Origin: CAYVUB01 sp964454675
GTDB lineage: Bacteria > Bacteroidota > Bacteroidia > Flavobacteriales > Flavobacteriaceae
DNA: 64,000 nucleotides
Assembly (NCBI GenBank): GCA_964454675.1
Contig: CAYVUB010000004.1
Location: 1 to 64,000 of the forward strand
Direction of reading: 5' to 3'
Of the stretch, positions 8,153 through 16,442 are shown one piece after another. The notes under the pieces are model-generated. The model saw only the letters and a list, made by a program, of their open reading frames with translations, did no database searches and was not told the DNA's origin. Both the position numbers and the translations under genes were made by a program. Positions within the stretch are counted from its first letter, which is position 1. Each line of letters opens with the position of its first letter.

Positions 8153-9448
8153 TTACTTTGAATTCATTAATGTTTCTATTTCGTCAGCTTCAACAGGAAT
8201 ATTGCGCATTAAGTTAAACGGCTCGCCTTTTTTCTGAATTACAACATTATCTTCCAGCCTGATGCCAAAGCCTTCAGCAGGAATATAAATTCCGGGTTCA
8301 ACGGTAAATACCATATTGGGCTGCATAGGCTCGGTCAAAATACCGTAATCGTGCGTATCCAGACCTAAATGGTGCGATGTGCCGTGCATAAAGTATTTTT
8401 TGTATGCGGGCCAATCGGGGTTTTCGTTTTTAACATCGGTCTTGTCAAGAAGTTTTAATCCTAATAATTCCGAAGTCATTAGTTTTCCGACTTCAACGTG
8501 GTATTCTGCCCAGTAAGTTCCCGGAACAAGCAGTTTTGTGGCTTCGTTTTTAACTCTCAATACAGCATTGTAAACTTCTTTTTGACGTTTGGTGAATTTT
8601 CCTGAAACCGGAATGGTTCTGGTCATGTCGCTGGAATAATTGGCATACTCGGCACCTACGTCCAGCAATATCAAATCGCCGGCTTTGCATTGTTGGTTGT
8701 TTTCAATATAATGCAGCACATTGGCGTTCTTTCCCGAAGCAACAATAGGTGTATAGGCGAATTTTTTTGAACGGTTGCTCAAAAACTCGTGGATAAACTC
8801 GGCTTCAATTTCATATTCCCATACATTTGGCTTCACGAATTTTAAAACCCGTCTGAAACCTTTTTCGGTAATATCACATGCGGTTTGCATCAGGTCGAGT
8901 TCAATCCGGCTTTTTACCGAACGTAAACGCTGCAAAACAGGATTGCTTTTTGCTACCGAATGTGCCGGATATTTCGCTTTTAGCCACTTGGTAAAACGGT
9001 CTTCGCGGGTTTCGGTTTCTACATGTGAGCGGTAATGCTCATTGGTGTTGATGTAAACCGTATCGCATTGCGTCATAAGTTCAAACATAATTTTTTCCAT
9101 ATCGCTAAGCCAATAAACGGTTTTGATGCCACTGGTTATATAGGCTGCTTCTTTGGTGAGTTTTTCGCCTTCCCAAACGGCAATATGTTCGTTTGTTTCC
9201 CTTAAAAAAAGAATTTCACGGTGCTTTTCTTTTGGGCAATCCGGAAATAACACCAAGATACTTTCTTCCTGGTCAACACCGCTCAAATAAAAAATGTCAC
9301 GATGCTGCTCAAACGGCATAGTACTGTCGGCACTTATGGGGTAAATATCATTAGAATTAAAAACAGCCAGACTGTTTGGCTTCATTTGAGACGTAAAATT
9401 CTTGCGGTTTGTGATAAAAAGTTCGCTGTTTATTGAATGGTATTTCAT
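8153..9448 (-). CDS. pepP: Xaa-Pro aminopeptidase (aminopeptidase P, M24B)
   Basis: A metalloaminopeptidase that removes N-terminal residues preceding proline. The C-terminal pita-bread domain carries the metal ligands: Asp in LLDVGAEY and SSDMTRT, His in HGTSHHLGLDTHD, Glu in VEPGIYIP and RLEDNVV. The N-terminal domain is the usual creatinase-like fold. I choose ATG 9448 (MKYHSINSELF, 431 residues). A longer frame from 9505 would begin inside the hairpin at 9491-9527 and is not family-like. Confidence 0.93.
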   Translation of the reverse strand: MKYHSINSELFITNRKNFTSQMKPNSLAVFNSNDIYPISADSTMPFEQHRDIFYLSGVDQEESILVLFPDCPKEKHREILFLRETNEHIAVWEGEKLTKEAAYITSGIKTVYWLSDMEKIMFELMTQCDTVYINTNEHYRSHVETETREDRFTKWLKAKYPAHSVAKSNPVLQRLRSVKSRIELDLMQTACDITEKGFRRVLKFVKPNVWEYEIEAEFIHEFLSNRSKKFAYTPIVASGKNANVLHYIENNQQCKAGDLILLDVGAEYANYSSDMTRTIPVSGKFTKRQKEVYNAVLRVKNEATKLLVPGTYWAEYHVEVGKLMTSELLGLKLLDKTDVKNENPDWPAYKKYFMHGTSHHLGLDTHDYGILTEPMQPNMVFTVEPGIYIPAEGFGIRLEDNVVIQKKGEPFNLMRNIPVEADEIETLMNSK

Positions 9449-9490
9449 GGTGTTTATTTTTTTCAAAAATACGGTTTCATTTGAGGAAAT

Positions 9491-9527
9491 AAAAATGGCG
9501 TACAACTTTTAATTGTACGCCATTTTT
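9491..9527. terminator. Perfect 15-bp terminator hairpin
   Basis: AAAAATGGCGTACAA (9491-9505) pairs perfectly with TTGTACGCCATTTTT (9513-9527) around a 7-nt loop, with A/T runs on both sides. It lies just past the stop of the minus-strand gene 9545-9832 and can terminate it before pepP begins. It would work in both directions. Confidence 0.88.
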
Positions 9528-9544
9528 GCAATAGCAAATAAAAC

Positions 9545-9832
9545 TTATTTACTCATTGATTTTTTAATCAATCCTACAATAGTCAGCAGCACGCCACCAC
9601 CAACACCTCCGCCTGCAACGCTTCCTAAAATACCGGCTAAATCTGTGGCTGAAGATGCTTCAGCACCAAGTCCTAAAAGACCTAATAACTGTCCGCCTAA
9701 ACCTCCGCCCAAAATCCCTACTACAGAATTCCACAAGGTTCCAAGTGATGAATTTTTTAACAATGACCCGGCGATATTGCCACCAACAGCACCGCTTACT
9801 AACTGAATAATTAAAGGTAAATACTCTTCCAT
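9545..9832 (-). CDS. Small glycine-rich membrane protein
   Basis: A 95-residue, almost entirely hydrophobic protein with many GxxxG-like repeats (LGGGLGGQLLGLLGLG, GSVAGGGVGGGVLL) and a basic C-terminal tail IKKSMSK. The glycine-zipper pattern suggests helices packing in a membrane. I do not recognise a function. It is flanked by the perfect terminator at 9491-9527 and by the region ahead of the sdh operon. Confidence 0.75.
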   Translation of the reverse strand: MEEYLPLIIQLVSGAVGGNIAGSLLKNSSLGTLWNSVVGILGGGLGGQLLGLLGLGAEASSATDLAGILGSVAGGGVGGGVLLTIVGLIKKSMSK

Positions 9833-10133
9833 CTTTTTATAGTTTAATTAGTTATACAAAACTAAATTAGTTAAAAATATTCATATAATTGTTATTTTGA
9901 GAGCTCTAAGTTGTAATTCATTAAAAGTTATTGTTAAAATATTGTTAGTCTTCGTGTTTTAACCAAACAATTATTTGCTTTTGTTGCTTGCGAAATGTTC
10001 TAATATGCATGTGTTTACTTGGTTTCTTTTTTTAAAATGATTCTAAATACCAATTTAAAGCCTTAAGTTGTTTGCCTATAAAGGTCGTGTAGTGTATTTT
10101 TGTCTGTAATTAACTAACTTCATACATATCCTT
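9833..10133. other. Divergent intergenic region upstream of sdhC
   Basis: About 300 bp without a gene. The only signal I can support is the sdh promoter at 10072-10102. The remainder is AT-rich and shows no obvious repeats. Confidence 0.6.
10072..10102 (+). promoter_or_regulatory. Promoter of the sdhCAB operon
   Basis: TTG (10072-10074), a 20-bp spacer, and TATTTTTG (10095-10102) match the flavobacterial consensus TTG-N17-23-TAnnTTTG. The sdhC ATG follows 31 bp downstream. Confidence 0.65.
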
Positions 10134-10991
10134 ATGAGTGGAATTTTAAAGTCGTCCTTAGCAAAAAAATACTGGATGGCTCTTACGGGCTTGTTCCTGT
10201 GTGTTTTCTTAATCGGACATTTGGCAGGAAATCTTCAACTTATTTACGGAACACCTTTGCAGTTCAATCAGTATGCGTTGTTTATGACAACCAACCCTGC
10301 CGTTAAAGTTCTTTCGTATCTTACGTATCTTTCGGTTCTTTTCCACGCAATTGACGGAATCGTCTTGACAATCCGGAACAAAAAAGCAAGACCAATTGGC
10401 TATACCAAAGAAAATGCGGCTGCCAACAGCAAATGGGCATCGAGAAACATGGCAGTATTGGGAACGCTTATTTTGATTTTCATCGCAACACACATGATGA
10501 ATTTTTGGGCTAAAATGCACTTTTCTGAAATGCCTTTGCAAACAGAAAAAATAAAAATTGAATCCCCAATGGGAGAACAGGAATTAGATATAATCAATAC
10601 TACTGACGGTTCTTTTGTTATTGTTCAGGAAAATCCGGAGGGAGGAATAAGTTATGGAGATGTTCAGTTAGGAGCATTGGAACTGAAAGACAGAACCGAT
10701 TTTTATTTCGGAGGTGTAAAAGTTAAAGAAGGCTACAAAGATTTATACAAAATTACAGTTGATTTCTTCAAAGATGAAAAATACGGACTTTGGTTCACAT
10801 TATTCTATGTGTTGTCAATGGCTGTATTGGCATTTCATTTATACCACGGATTTGCAAGTGCATTCCAATCTTTGGGAGCTAATTCGCCAAAATACAACGG
10901 ACTTATCAAAAAAGCGGGAGTAGGATTTTCGATTATCGTTCCTCTGTTGTTTGCTATTATTCCGATTTACATTCGTTTCTTTTTAAAATAA
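10134..10991 (+). CDS. sdhC: Succinate dehydrogenase cytochrome b subunit
   Basis: The membrane anchor and heme-b subunit of succinate:quinone oxidoreductase. Five hydrophobic segments are visible (about 14-37, 57-80, 106-125, 219-242, 262-283), with candidate heme-ligand histidines at 29, 71, 120 and 235/238, as in the di-heme Bacteroidota/epsilon type. At 285 residues it is longer than I expect for this family: residues about 131-198 form a soluble loop rich in Glu, Gly and Asp between helices 3 and 4. It is followed 9 bp later by sdhA. Confidence 0.92.
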   Translation: MSGILKSSLAKKYWMALTGLFLCVFLIGHLAGNLQLIYGTPLQFNQYALFMTTNPAVKVLSYLTYLSVLFHAIDGIVLTIRNKKARPIGYTKENAAANSKWASRNMAVLGTLILIFIATHMMNFWAKMHFSEMPLQTEKIKIESPMGEQELDIINTTDGSFVIVQENPEGGISYGDVQLGALELKDRTDFYFGGVKVKEGYKDLYKITVDFFKDEKYGLWFTLFYVLSMAVLAFHLYHGFASAFQSLGANSPKYNGLIKKAGVGFSIIVPLLFAIIPIYIRFFLK

Positions 10992-11000
10992 TTTTCAGTT

Positions 11001-13001
11001 ATGGCATTAGATAATAAAATACCAAAAGGAGATATTTCTTCCAAATGGACAGATTATAAAGCTCATATTAACCTTGTGAATCCTGCAAACAAACGTAACA
11101 TTGATGTTATCGTGGTAGGAACGGGATTGGCAGGAGGTTCTGCGGCTGCAACATTAGCTGAATTAGGATATAACGTAAAAGCATTCTGCTTTCAGGATTC
11201 CCCAAGAAGAGCTCACTCGATTGCGGCACAGGGAGGTATCAATGCGGCAAAAAACTATCAGGGAGACGGAGACTCGACTTTCCGTTTGTTCTATGATACC
11301 ATAAAAGGAGGAGATTATCGTGCAAGAGAAGCAAACGTACATCGTTTGGCCGAAGTTTCTGCCAATATTATCGACCAGTGTGTGGCTCAAGGAGTTCCGT
11401 TGGCTCGTGAGTACGGAGGCTTGTTGGATAACCGTTCGTTCGGAGGTACACTCGTTTCCCGTACGTTCTATGCAAAAGGACAGACAGGGCAACAGTTGCT
11501 TTTGGGAGCTTACTCTGCAATGAACCGTCAAATCGGACGTGGAAAAATAAAAATGTATAACCGTCACGAAATGCTTGATGTAGTTATCGTAAACGGAAAA
11601 GCTCGTGGAATTATAGCTCGTAACCTGATTACGGGAGAAATCGAAAGACATTCGGCTCACGCAGTTGTTTTGGGAACAGGAGGTTACGGAAACGTATTTT
11701 TCCTTTCTACCAATGCAATGGGTTCTAATGTAACAGCTGCCTGGAAAGCCCACAAAAAAGGAGCTTACTTTGCAAATCCTTGTTATACGCAGATCCACCC
11801 GACCTGTATTCCTGTTTCGGGAGACCACCAGTCAAAATTGACCTTAATGTCCGAATCATTGAGAAATGACGGACGTATTTGGGTTCCTAAAAAATTAGAA
11901 GATGCACAGGCTATTCGTGAAGGAAGATTAAAACCAACACAATTAGCTGAAGAAGACAGGGATTATTATTTGGAAAGACGTTATCCGTCTTTTGGAAACC
12001 TTGTTCCTCGTGATGTGGCTTCCCGTGCTGCAAAGGAAAGATGTGATGCAGGATTTGGTGTAAACAAAACAGGAGAAGCGGTTTATCTTGATTTTGCATC
12101 TGCAATTCAGAGATACGGAAAAGAACAGGCTCGTATCAAGCACCTTGACGAAAACGATGCTAAATTAGTGTATAAATTAGGAAAAGACGTTGTAGAAAAC
12201 AAATACGGAAATCTTTTCCAGATGTACGAAAAAATCGTTGATGAAAATCCGTACGAAACCCCGATGATGATTTATCCTGCAGTTCACTATACAATGGGAG
12301 GACTTTGGGTTGATTACAATCTGATGACAACTATTGAAGGTTGTTACTGTATCGGAGAGGCAAATTTCTCTGACCACGGAGCTAACCGTTTGGGAGCTTC
12401 TGCCTTGATGCAGGGATTGGCTGACGGATATTTCGTGCTGCCTTATACTATCGGAGAATATTTATCGAAAGAAATCCGTACAGGAAAGATTCCGACCGAT
12501 ACACCTGAATTTGAAGAAGCCGAAAGCAATGTTCGCAAACAAATCGACTTCTTTATGAATAACAACGGAAAATATTCTGTTGACCATTTCCATAAAAAGC
12601 TCGGAAAAGTAATGTGGGATAAGGTAGGTATGGCTCGTAATGCACAAGGACTTACCGAAGCAATGGAAGAAATCAAAGCAATTCGTGAGGAGTTTTGGAA
12701 AGAAGTAAAAGTTCCCGGAACAGCAGACGGATTCAATCAAGAGTTGGAAAAAGCATTTCGTGTAGCGGACTTTTTGGAATTAGGAGAGTTGTTTGCAAAA
12801 GATGCTCTTCACAGAAACGAATCTTGCGGAGGACATTTCCGAGAAGAATACCAAACCGAAGAAGGAGAAGCTCAACGTGATGATGATAATTTCGCTTACG
12901 CAGCGGCTTGGGAATACACAGGAAATCCGAGGGAGGCTGTGCTTCACAAAGAGGATTTAGTATTTGAAAACATTAAATTAGTTCAGAGAAGCTATAAGTA
13001 G
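11001..13001 (+). CDS. sdhA: Succinate dehydrogenase/fumarate reductase flavoprotein subunit
   Basis: The 666-residue FAD-binding catalytic subunit that oxidises succinate to fumarate. The N-terminal dinucleotide fold [14 protein letters not shown] (near residue 35), the flavin-linking motif [13 protein letters not shown] with His near residue 72, and the active-site segments HPTCIP and [16 protein letters not shown] are present. Length fits the long Bacteroidota form. The next operon gene, sdhB, is separated by 495 bp rather than the usual few bases because of an inserted element. Confidence 0.97.
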   Translation: MALDNKIPKGDISSKWTDYKAHINLVNPANKRNIDVIVVGTGLAGGSAAATLAELGYNVKAFCFQDSPRRAHSIAAQGGINAAKNYQGDGDSTFRLFYDTIKGGDYRAREANVHRLAEVSANIIDQCVAQGVPLAREYGGLLDNRSFGGTLVSRTFYAKGQTGQQLLLGAYSAMNRQIGRGKIKMYNRHEMLDVVIVNGKARGIIARNLITGEIERHSAHAVVLGTGGYGNVFFLSTNAMGSNVTAAWKAHKKGAYFANPCYTQIHPTCIPVSGDHQSKLTLMSESLRNDGRIWVPKKLEDAQAIREGRLKPTQLAEEDRDYYLERRYPSFGNLVPRDVASRAAKERCDAGFGVNKTGEAVYLDFASAIQRYGKEQARIKHLDENDAKLVYKLGKDVVENKYGNLFQMYEKIVDENPYETPMMIYPAVHYTMGGLWVDYNLMTTIEGCYCIGEANFSDHGANRLGASALMQGLADGYFVLPYTIGEYLSKEIRTGKIPTDTPEFEEAESNVRKQIDFFMNNNGKYSVDHFHKKLGKVMWDKVGMARNAQGLTEAMEEIKAIREEFWKEVKVPGTADGFNQELEKAFRVADFLELGELFAKDALHRNESCGGHFREEYQTEEGEAQRDDDNFAYAAAWEYTGNPREAVLHKEDLVFENIKLVQRSYK

Positions 13002-13481
13002 GCACAAGGCATTAGCCAAGAGGCATTAGTCACAAGTCGTTAGCCGGAAGTAATATTTATGGTAAAAAGTTTATGAGTAACGGAGTCAGTTCATATAAAG
13101 ATTTATTAATTTGACAAAAGGGAATCTCATTAGTAAAGTTGATATATAGTAATTTAGATAATTTTCCAAAAGATGAAGTCTTCGGTTTAATGAATCAGAT
13201 TAAACGCTCTGCTGTTTCTGTTCCGTCAAATATAGCGGAAGGCTGGGGTAGAAACTCTAAAAATAGTTATATTCAGTTTCTAAAAATTTCGAGAGGTTCT
13301 TTATATGAATTGGATACACAGATTTTGATAGCAAAAGAATTAAACTTTATTTCCGAAGACCAATATAAGGAAATAGAAAATTTGATAACAGAAGAAAGTA
13401 AAATGTTAAACGCTTTTATAAAAAGCCTGACTAACAACTAATAACTTTAGGCTAATGCCTTATGCCTTTTGGCTAATGCCT
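13002..13481. mobile_element. 480-bp insert splitting sdhA from sdhB
   Basis: A unit bounded by complementary word repeats. The left edge (13002-13050) reiterates AGGCATTAGCC (13007-13017) and close variants; the right edge (13443-13481) carries the complement GGCTAATGCCT twice (13450-13460, 13471-13481). Between them lies the broken four-helix-bundle gene. Genes of this protein family are known as residents of 23S rRNA intervening sequences. The element's mobility here is inferred from the terminal repeats and from its position inside an otherwise compact operon. Confidence 0.7.
13073..13441 (+). pseudogene. Four-helix-bundle (23S rRNA IVS-type) protein gene with an in-frame stop
   Basis: The frame from ATG 13073 reads MSNGVSSYKDLLI, then TGA (13112-13114), then QKGISLVKLIYSNLDNFPKDE and onward to 13441. 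Family members have Trp at this place (DLxVWQKA), so TGG has become TGA at codon 14. The rest is intact: FPKDEVFGLMNQIKRSAVSVPSNIAEGWGR and the helical C-terminus. Restart could only use a TTG at 13139, losing most of helix 1. Most likely a pseudogene produced by one point mutation. Confidence 0.82.
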
Positions 13482-13496
13482 AAAAAACTAAAAGAT

Positions 13497-14243
13497 ATGA
13501 AATTAACATTAAAAATTTGGAGACAGAAAAACAATCAGGATAAAGGAAAAATCGTTGAGTATAAAATAGATGATGTTTCGCCTGATATGTCTTTCCTTGA
13601 GATGCTTGACGTATTAAACGAAGATTTAGTAAATAAAGGAGATGACCCGGTTGCTTTCGACCACGATTGTCGTGAGGGAATTTGCGGAATGTGTTCGCTT
13701 TTCATTAACGGAGAGGCTCACGGGCCTGACAGAGGAATTACTACGTGTCAGTTGCATATGCGTAAATTCAAGGACGGAGATACGATTTTCATTGAGCCGT
13801 TCAGAGCTAAAGCATTTCCCGTAATCAAGGACTTGGTTGTGGACAGGAGTGCTTTTGACAGAATTCAGCACGCAGGAGGTTTTATTTCGGTAAATACTTC
13901 AGGAAATACACAAGATGCAAATGCTATTCCGATTCGTAAAGATGATGCGGATAAAGCCTTTGATGCGGCAACCTGTATCGGTTGCGGAGCTTGTGTGGCA
14001 ACTTGTAAAAATGCATCTGCTATGTTATATGTTTCGGCTAAAGTTTCACAGTTTGCATTGCTTCCTCAAGGTAGAGTCGAAGCTGTTGAGAGAGTGTTGA
14101 ATATGGTTAATCAAATGGACGAAGAAGGTTTCGGAAACTGTACCAATACAGGAGCTTGTGAAGTAGAATGTCCGAAAGGAATTTCTTTGGAAAACATTGC
14201 CCGTATGAACCGGGAATATTTACAGGCAAGCTTAAAAGGTTAA
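13497..14243 (+). CDS. sdhB: Succinate dehydrogenase iron-sulfur subunit
   Basis: A 248-residue iron-sulfur subunit that carries electrons from SdhA to the membrane quinone. The N-terminal 2Fe-2S ligands lie in [13 protein letters not shown] and the paired Cys in TTCQLHM; the C-terminal clusters use [13 protein letters not shown] and [14 protein letters not shown]. The ATG at 13497 (MKLTLKIW) is the family start. An in-frame upstream start at 13455 would add 14 residues encoded by the insert's right repeat. Confidence 0.96.
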   Translation: MKLTLKIWRQKNNQDKGKIVEYKIDDVSPDMSFLEMLDVLNEDLVNKGDDPVAFDHDCREGICGMCSLFINGEAHGPDRGITTCQLHMRKFKDGDTIFIEPFRAKAFPVIKDLVVDRSAFDRIQHAGGFISVNTSGNTQDANAIPIRKDDADKAFDAATCIGCGACVATCKNASAMLYVSAKVSQFALLPQGRVEAVERVLNMVNQMDEEGFGNCTNTGACEVECPKGISLENIARMNREYLQASLKG

Positions 14244-14335
14244 TTTGACAATCATTAATAATTAATAATTCTGATTGAGGCGTAATGTAAGAAAAACGGC
14301 TAAATATCCTTTTTCGGTATAAATCAACGCCTTTT

Positions 14336-14719
14336 TTAACTGCGTTCCTTTTTAGGTATAAAAATAAATGCCGCAGGAAATTCCTTTTTCACTTTCAGCA
14401 ATGCTCTGTCAGCTTCAAGGCGGCTTCTAAAATTACCTACCCAAATTTTATAGTTAGGCGTATCATATTCTATGGTAGAAGGCAAATCATTATATAAACT
14501 GTTAAATTTGCTTCTTGTGTTTTCGGCAACAGAACGACTTCCTGAATAAATCTGGATTTTAAACAGTTCGATGGTTTTCAAATCTTTTTTATAATCCAAC
14601 AGCTTATCAATTTGTTTGCTTTGTTCTACAGTAACCTGAGCTGCTTGTGCATTCAGCTTTATTGAAGACAAAAACGCAATGCAGCACACGGCAATTAGGT
14701 GTATAGTGAGTTTTTTCAT
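14336..14719 (-). CDS. Secreted SPOR-domain protein
   Basis: A 127-residue protein with a cleavable signal peptide (MKKLTIHLIAVCCIAFLSSIKLNAQA). A SPOR domain follows at about residues 50-122: FKIQIYSGSR, then NYKIWVGNFRSRLEADRALLKVKKEFPAAFI. SPOR domains bind denuded glycan strands of peptidoglycan, so the protein probably acts in the periplasm. It is transcribed toward sdhB, convergently. Confidence 0.85.
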   Translation of the reverse strand: MKKLTIHLIAVCCIAFLSSIKLNAQAAQVTVEQSKQIDKLLDYKKDLKTIELFKIQIYSGSRSVAENTRSKFNSLYNDLPSTIEYDTPNYKIWVGNFRSRLEADRALLKVKKEFPAAFIFIPKKERS

Positions 14720-15091
14720 TATCTATAGTGTTGTTCCTGATGTACTTATTTTAGTAAAAATTAACAAGGCAAAATTAGTTAAATATTTTTACTCTATCCT
14801 AACGTTAAATAATGAAGTTTAATTTTGCTTCATGCGTTTATTTAGAATCTTTATAAATTATCAATTAACCCTTATCTACCATTTCCAGAATCGACTTTAA
14901 ATATTATTTTTGCGAGACATTTTGTTGAGGTATTTTTTCATTGTGATGAAATAATCATACCAAAAATTTAGAAGTTCATAACAGCTAAAAATATAAAATG
15001 AGGATATCAAAGTGATAATGCTTGCTTTTAAGCGTTGCATTTTTATCCCGGTTAACTATCGGGAAACCTCTGAAACATTTAATACTAACAA
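14720..15091. other. Divergent intergenic region upstream of actA
   Basis: About 370 bp between the SPOR gene and actA. It holds a TATTTTTG box at 14905-14912 that could be the -7 element of the act operon, though no TTG lies at the right distance. A CCCGGTTAACTATCGGG palindrome at 15046-15064 lies shortly before the actA start. Nothing else recognisable. Confidence 0.55.
15046..15064. repeat. TCCCG...CGGGA palindrome before actA
   Basis: tcccggttaactatcggga, imperfectly palindromic, 27 bp upstream of the actA ATG and so inside the leader. It is of the same kind as 3638-3655 and may simply be a dispersed repeat; a leader role is possible. Confidence 0.5.
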
Positions 15092-16378
15092 ATGAAACAG
15101 GTGATACACTGTAAATTGACCACAAAAATTCTACATTTAGGGTTTGTTCTATTATTCACGTTTTCAACATCACTTTTCGCGCAGGAAGGTGATCCCGTAA
15201 AAGGAAAATCTTTATATAATACTCAATGTGCCGCCTGCCATAAGTTAGACGCTAAGATGACAGGTCCTGCTTTGCGTAATGTGGAGCAAAGATTAAGTGA
15301 TGAGCAAGGTTTGGACAGAGCCTGGCTAACAGCTTGGATTCGTAATAGCGCAGGGCTTATTAAATCCGGTGATGCGTATGCAAACAAGATTTATAACGAG
15401 TATAACCAGTCGCCAATGACGGCGTTCCCGCAATTGTCAGACCAGGATATTAGTGATATTCTTGCATATACGGCTGAGCCGCCTGCGCCAGCACCTGTAC
15501 CTGATGGAGTTGCTGTAGGCACAGCTTCTACTCAAGAAACCGGTATTTCAAACCAATTAATACTTGGAGCGTTAGCCCTGTTATTTGCGCTTTTAGCAGC
15601 AGCTTTAGTTATTGTAAACAGAACACTGCGTCGTTTTGCCGAAGCAAAAGGTATAGAAGTAGAAACTACAAAACACACATCGCTTTGGAAAGCCTTTGCG
15701 CAAAACCAGTTTTTGGTATTGGTAACGGTAATATTCTTCCTGCTGGCGGGGGCATACCACGTATTTGGTTACTTATCTCAAATAGGTGTTGACCAGGGAT
15801 ACCAACCGGTACAGCCTATTCATTTTTCGCATAAAATCCACGCAGGAGATAACGGTATTGATTGTAAATACTGCCACTCGTCTGCGGCTGTAAGTAAAAC
15901 TTCGGGAATCCCTTCATTAAACGTTTGTATGAATTGCCACAAGTCCATAAGTGAATACAATGGTGAAACTACAGATGAATACAATAAGGGATTTTATGAT
16001 GAACAAATTCAAAAATTATATGCTGCTGTAGGTTGGGATGCCGCAGAGCAAAAATACACCGGTAAGTCACAGCCTGTAAAATGGGTAAGAATCCATAACC
16101 TTCCGGATTTTGCATATTTCAACCACTCACAACACGTTACTGTTGCAGGTATTGAATGCCAGACATGTCACGGTCCGGTTGAAGAAATGGAAATCATGTA
16201 CCAGCACGCATCATTAACTATGGGTTGGTGTGTAGATTGCCACAGAACCACAGATGTTAAAGTTGCAGATAACGAATACTACACGAAGATACACGAGCAA
16301 TTATCTAAAAAGTATGGTGTAGAGAAATTGACAGCGGCTCAAATGGGCGGATTGGAATGTGGTAAATGTCATTATTAA
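15092..16378 (+). CDS. actA: Alternative complex III multiheme cytochrome c subunit ActA
   Basis: A 428-residue c-type cytochrome of alternative complex III, which oxidises quinol and reduces periplasmic cytochrome c. Six heme sites are visible: CAACH (46-50), CKYCH (258-262), CMNCH (279-283), CQTCH (356-360), CVDCH (380-384) and CGKCH (423-427). A signal peptide precedes an N-terminal class I cytochrome c domain. That is followed by membrane helices at about 154-175 and 206-226 and a pentaheme domain. The N-terminal monoheme fusion is an addition to the basic pentaheme ActA. Confidence 0.94.
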   Translation: MKQVIHCKLTTKILHLGFVLLFTFSTSLFAQEGDPVKGKSLYNTQCAACHKLDAKMTGPALRNVEQRLSDEQGLDRAWLTAWIRNSAGLIKSGDAYANKIYNEYNQSPMTAFPQLSDQDISDILAYTAEPPAPAPVPDGVAVGTASTQETGISNQLILGALALLFALLAAALVIVNRTLRRFAEAKGIEVETTKHTSLWKAFAQNQFLVLVTVIFFLLAGAYHVFGYLSQIGVDQGYQPVQPIHFSHKIHAGDNGIDCKYCHSSAAVSKTSGIPSLNVCMNCHKSISEYNGETTDEYNKGFYDEQIQKLYAAVGWDAAEQKYTGKSQPVKWVRIHNLPDFAYFNHSQHVTVAGIECQTCHGPVEEMEIMYQHASLTMGWCVDCHRTTDVKVADNEYYTKIHEQLSKKYGVEKLTAAQMGGLECGKCHY

Positions 16379-16442
16379 TAATAAAAAGATAAGTTTTAGT
16401 TTTTATAAGCTAAATACTAACAACGTAATAACTATATAAACT

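Noticed and set aside
9513..9806. A 97-codon Pro-rich plus-strand frame
   Set aside because: It starts in the terminator hairpin and is antisense to the glycine-rich gene; its Pro runs are the complement of Gly codons.
11163..11828. A 221-codon frame antisense to sdhA
   Set aside because: Composition is Ser/Cys/Arg-rich as expected of an antisense shadow; sdhA is certain.
13112..13114. TGA read as selenocysteine or tryptophan in the four-helix-bundle gene
   Set aside because: No selenocysteine insertion element is visible, the family has Trp here, and other genes in the window use TGA as a normal stop.
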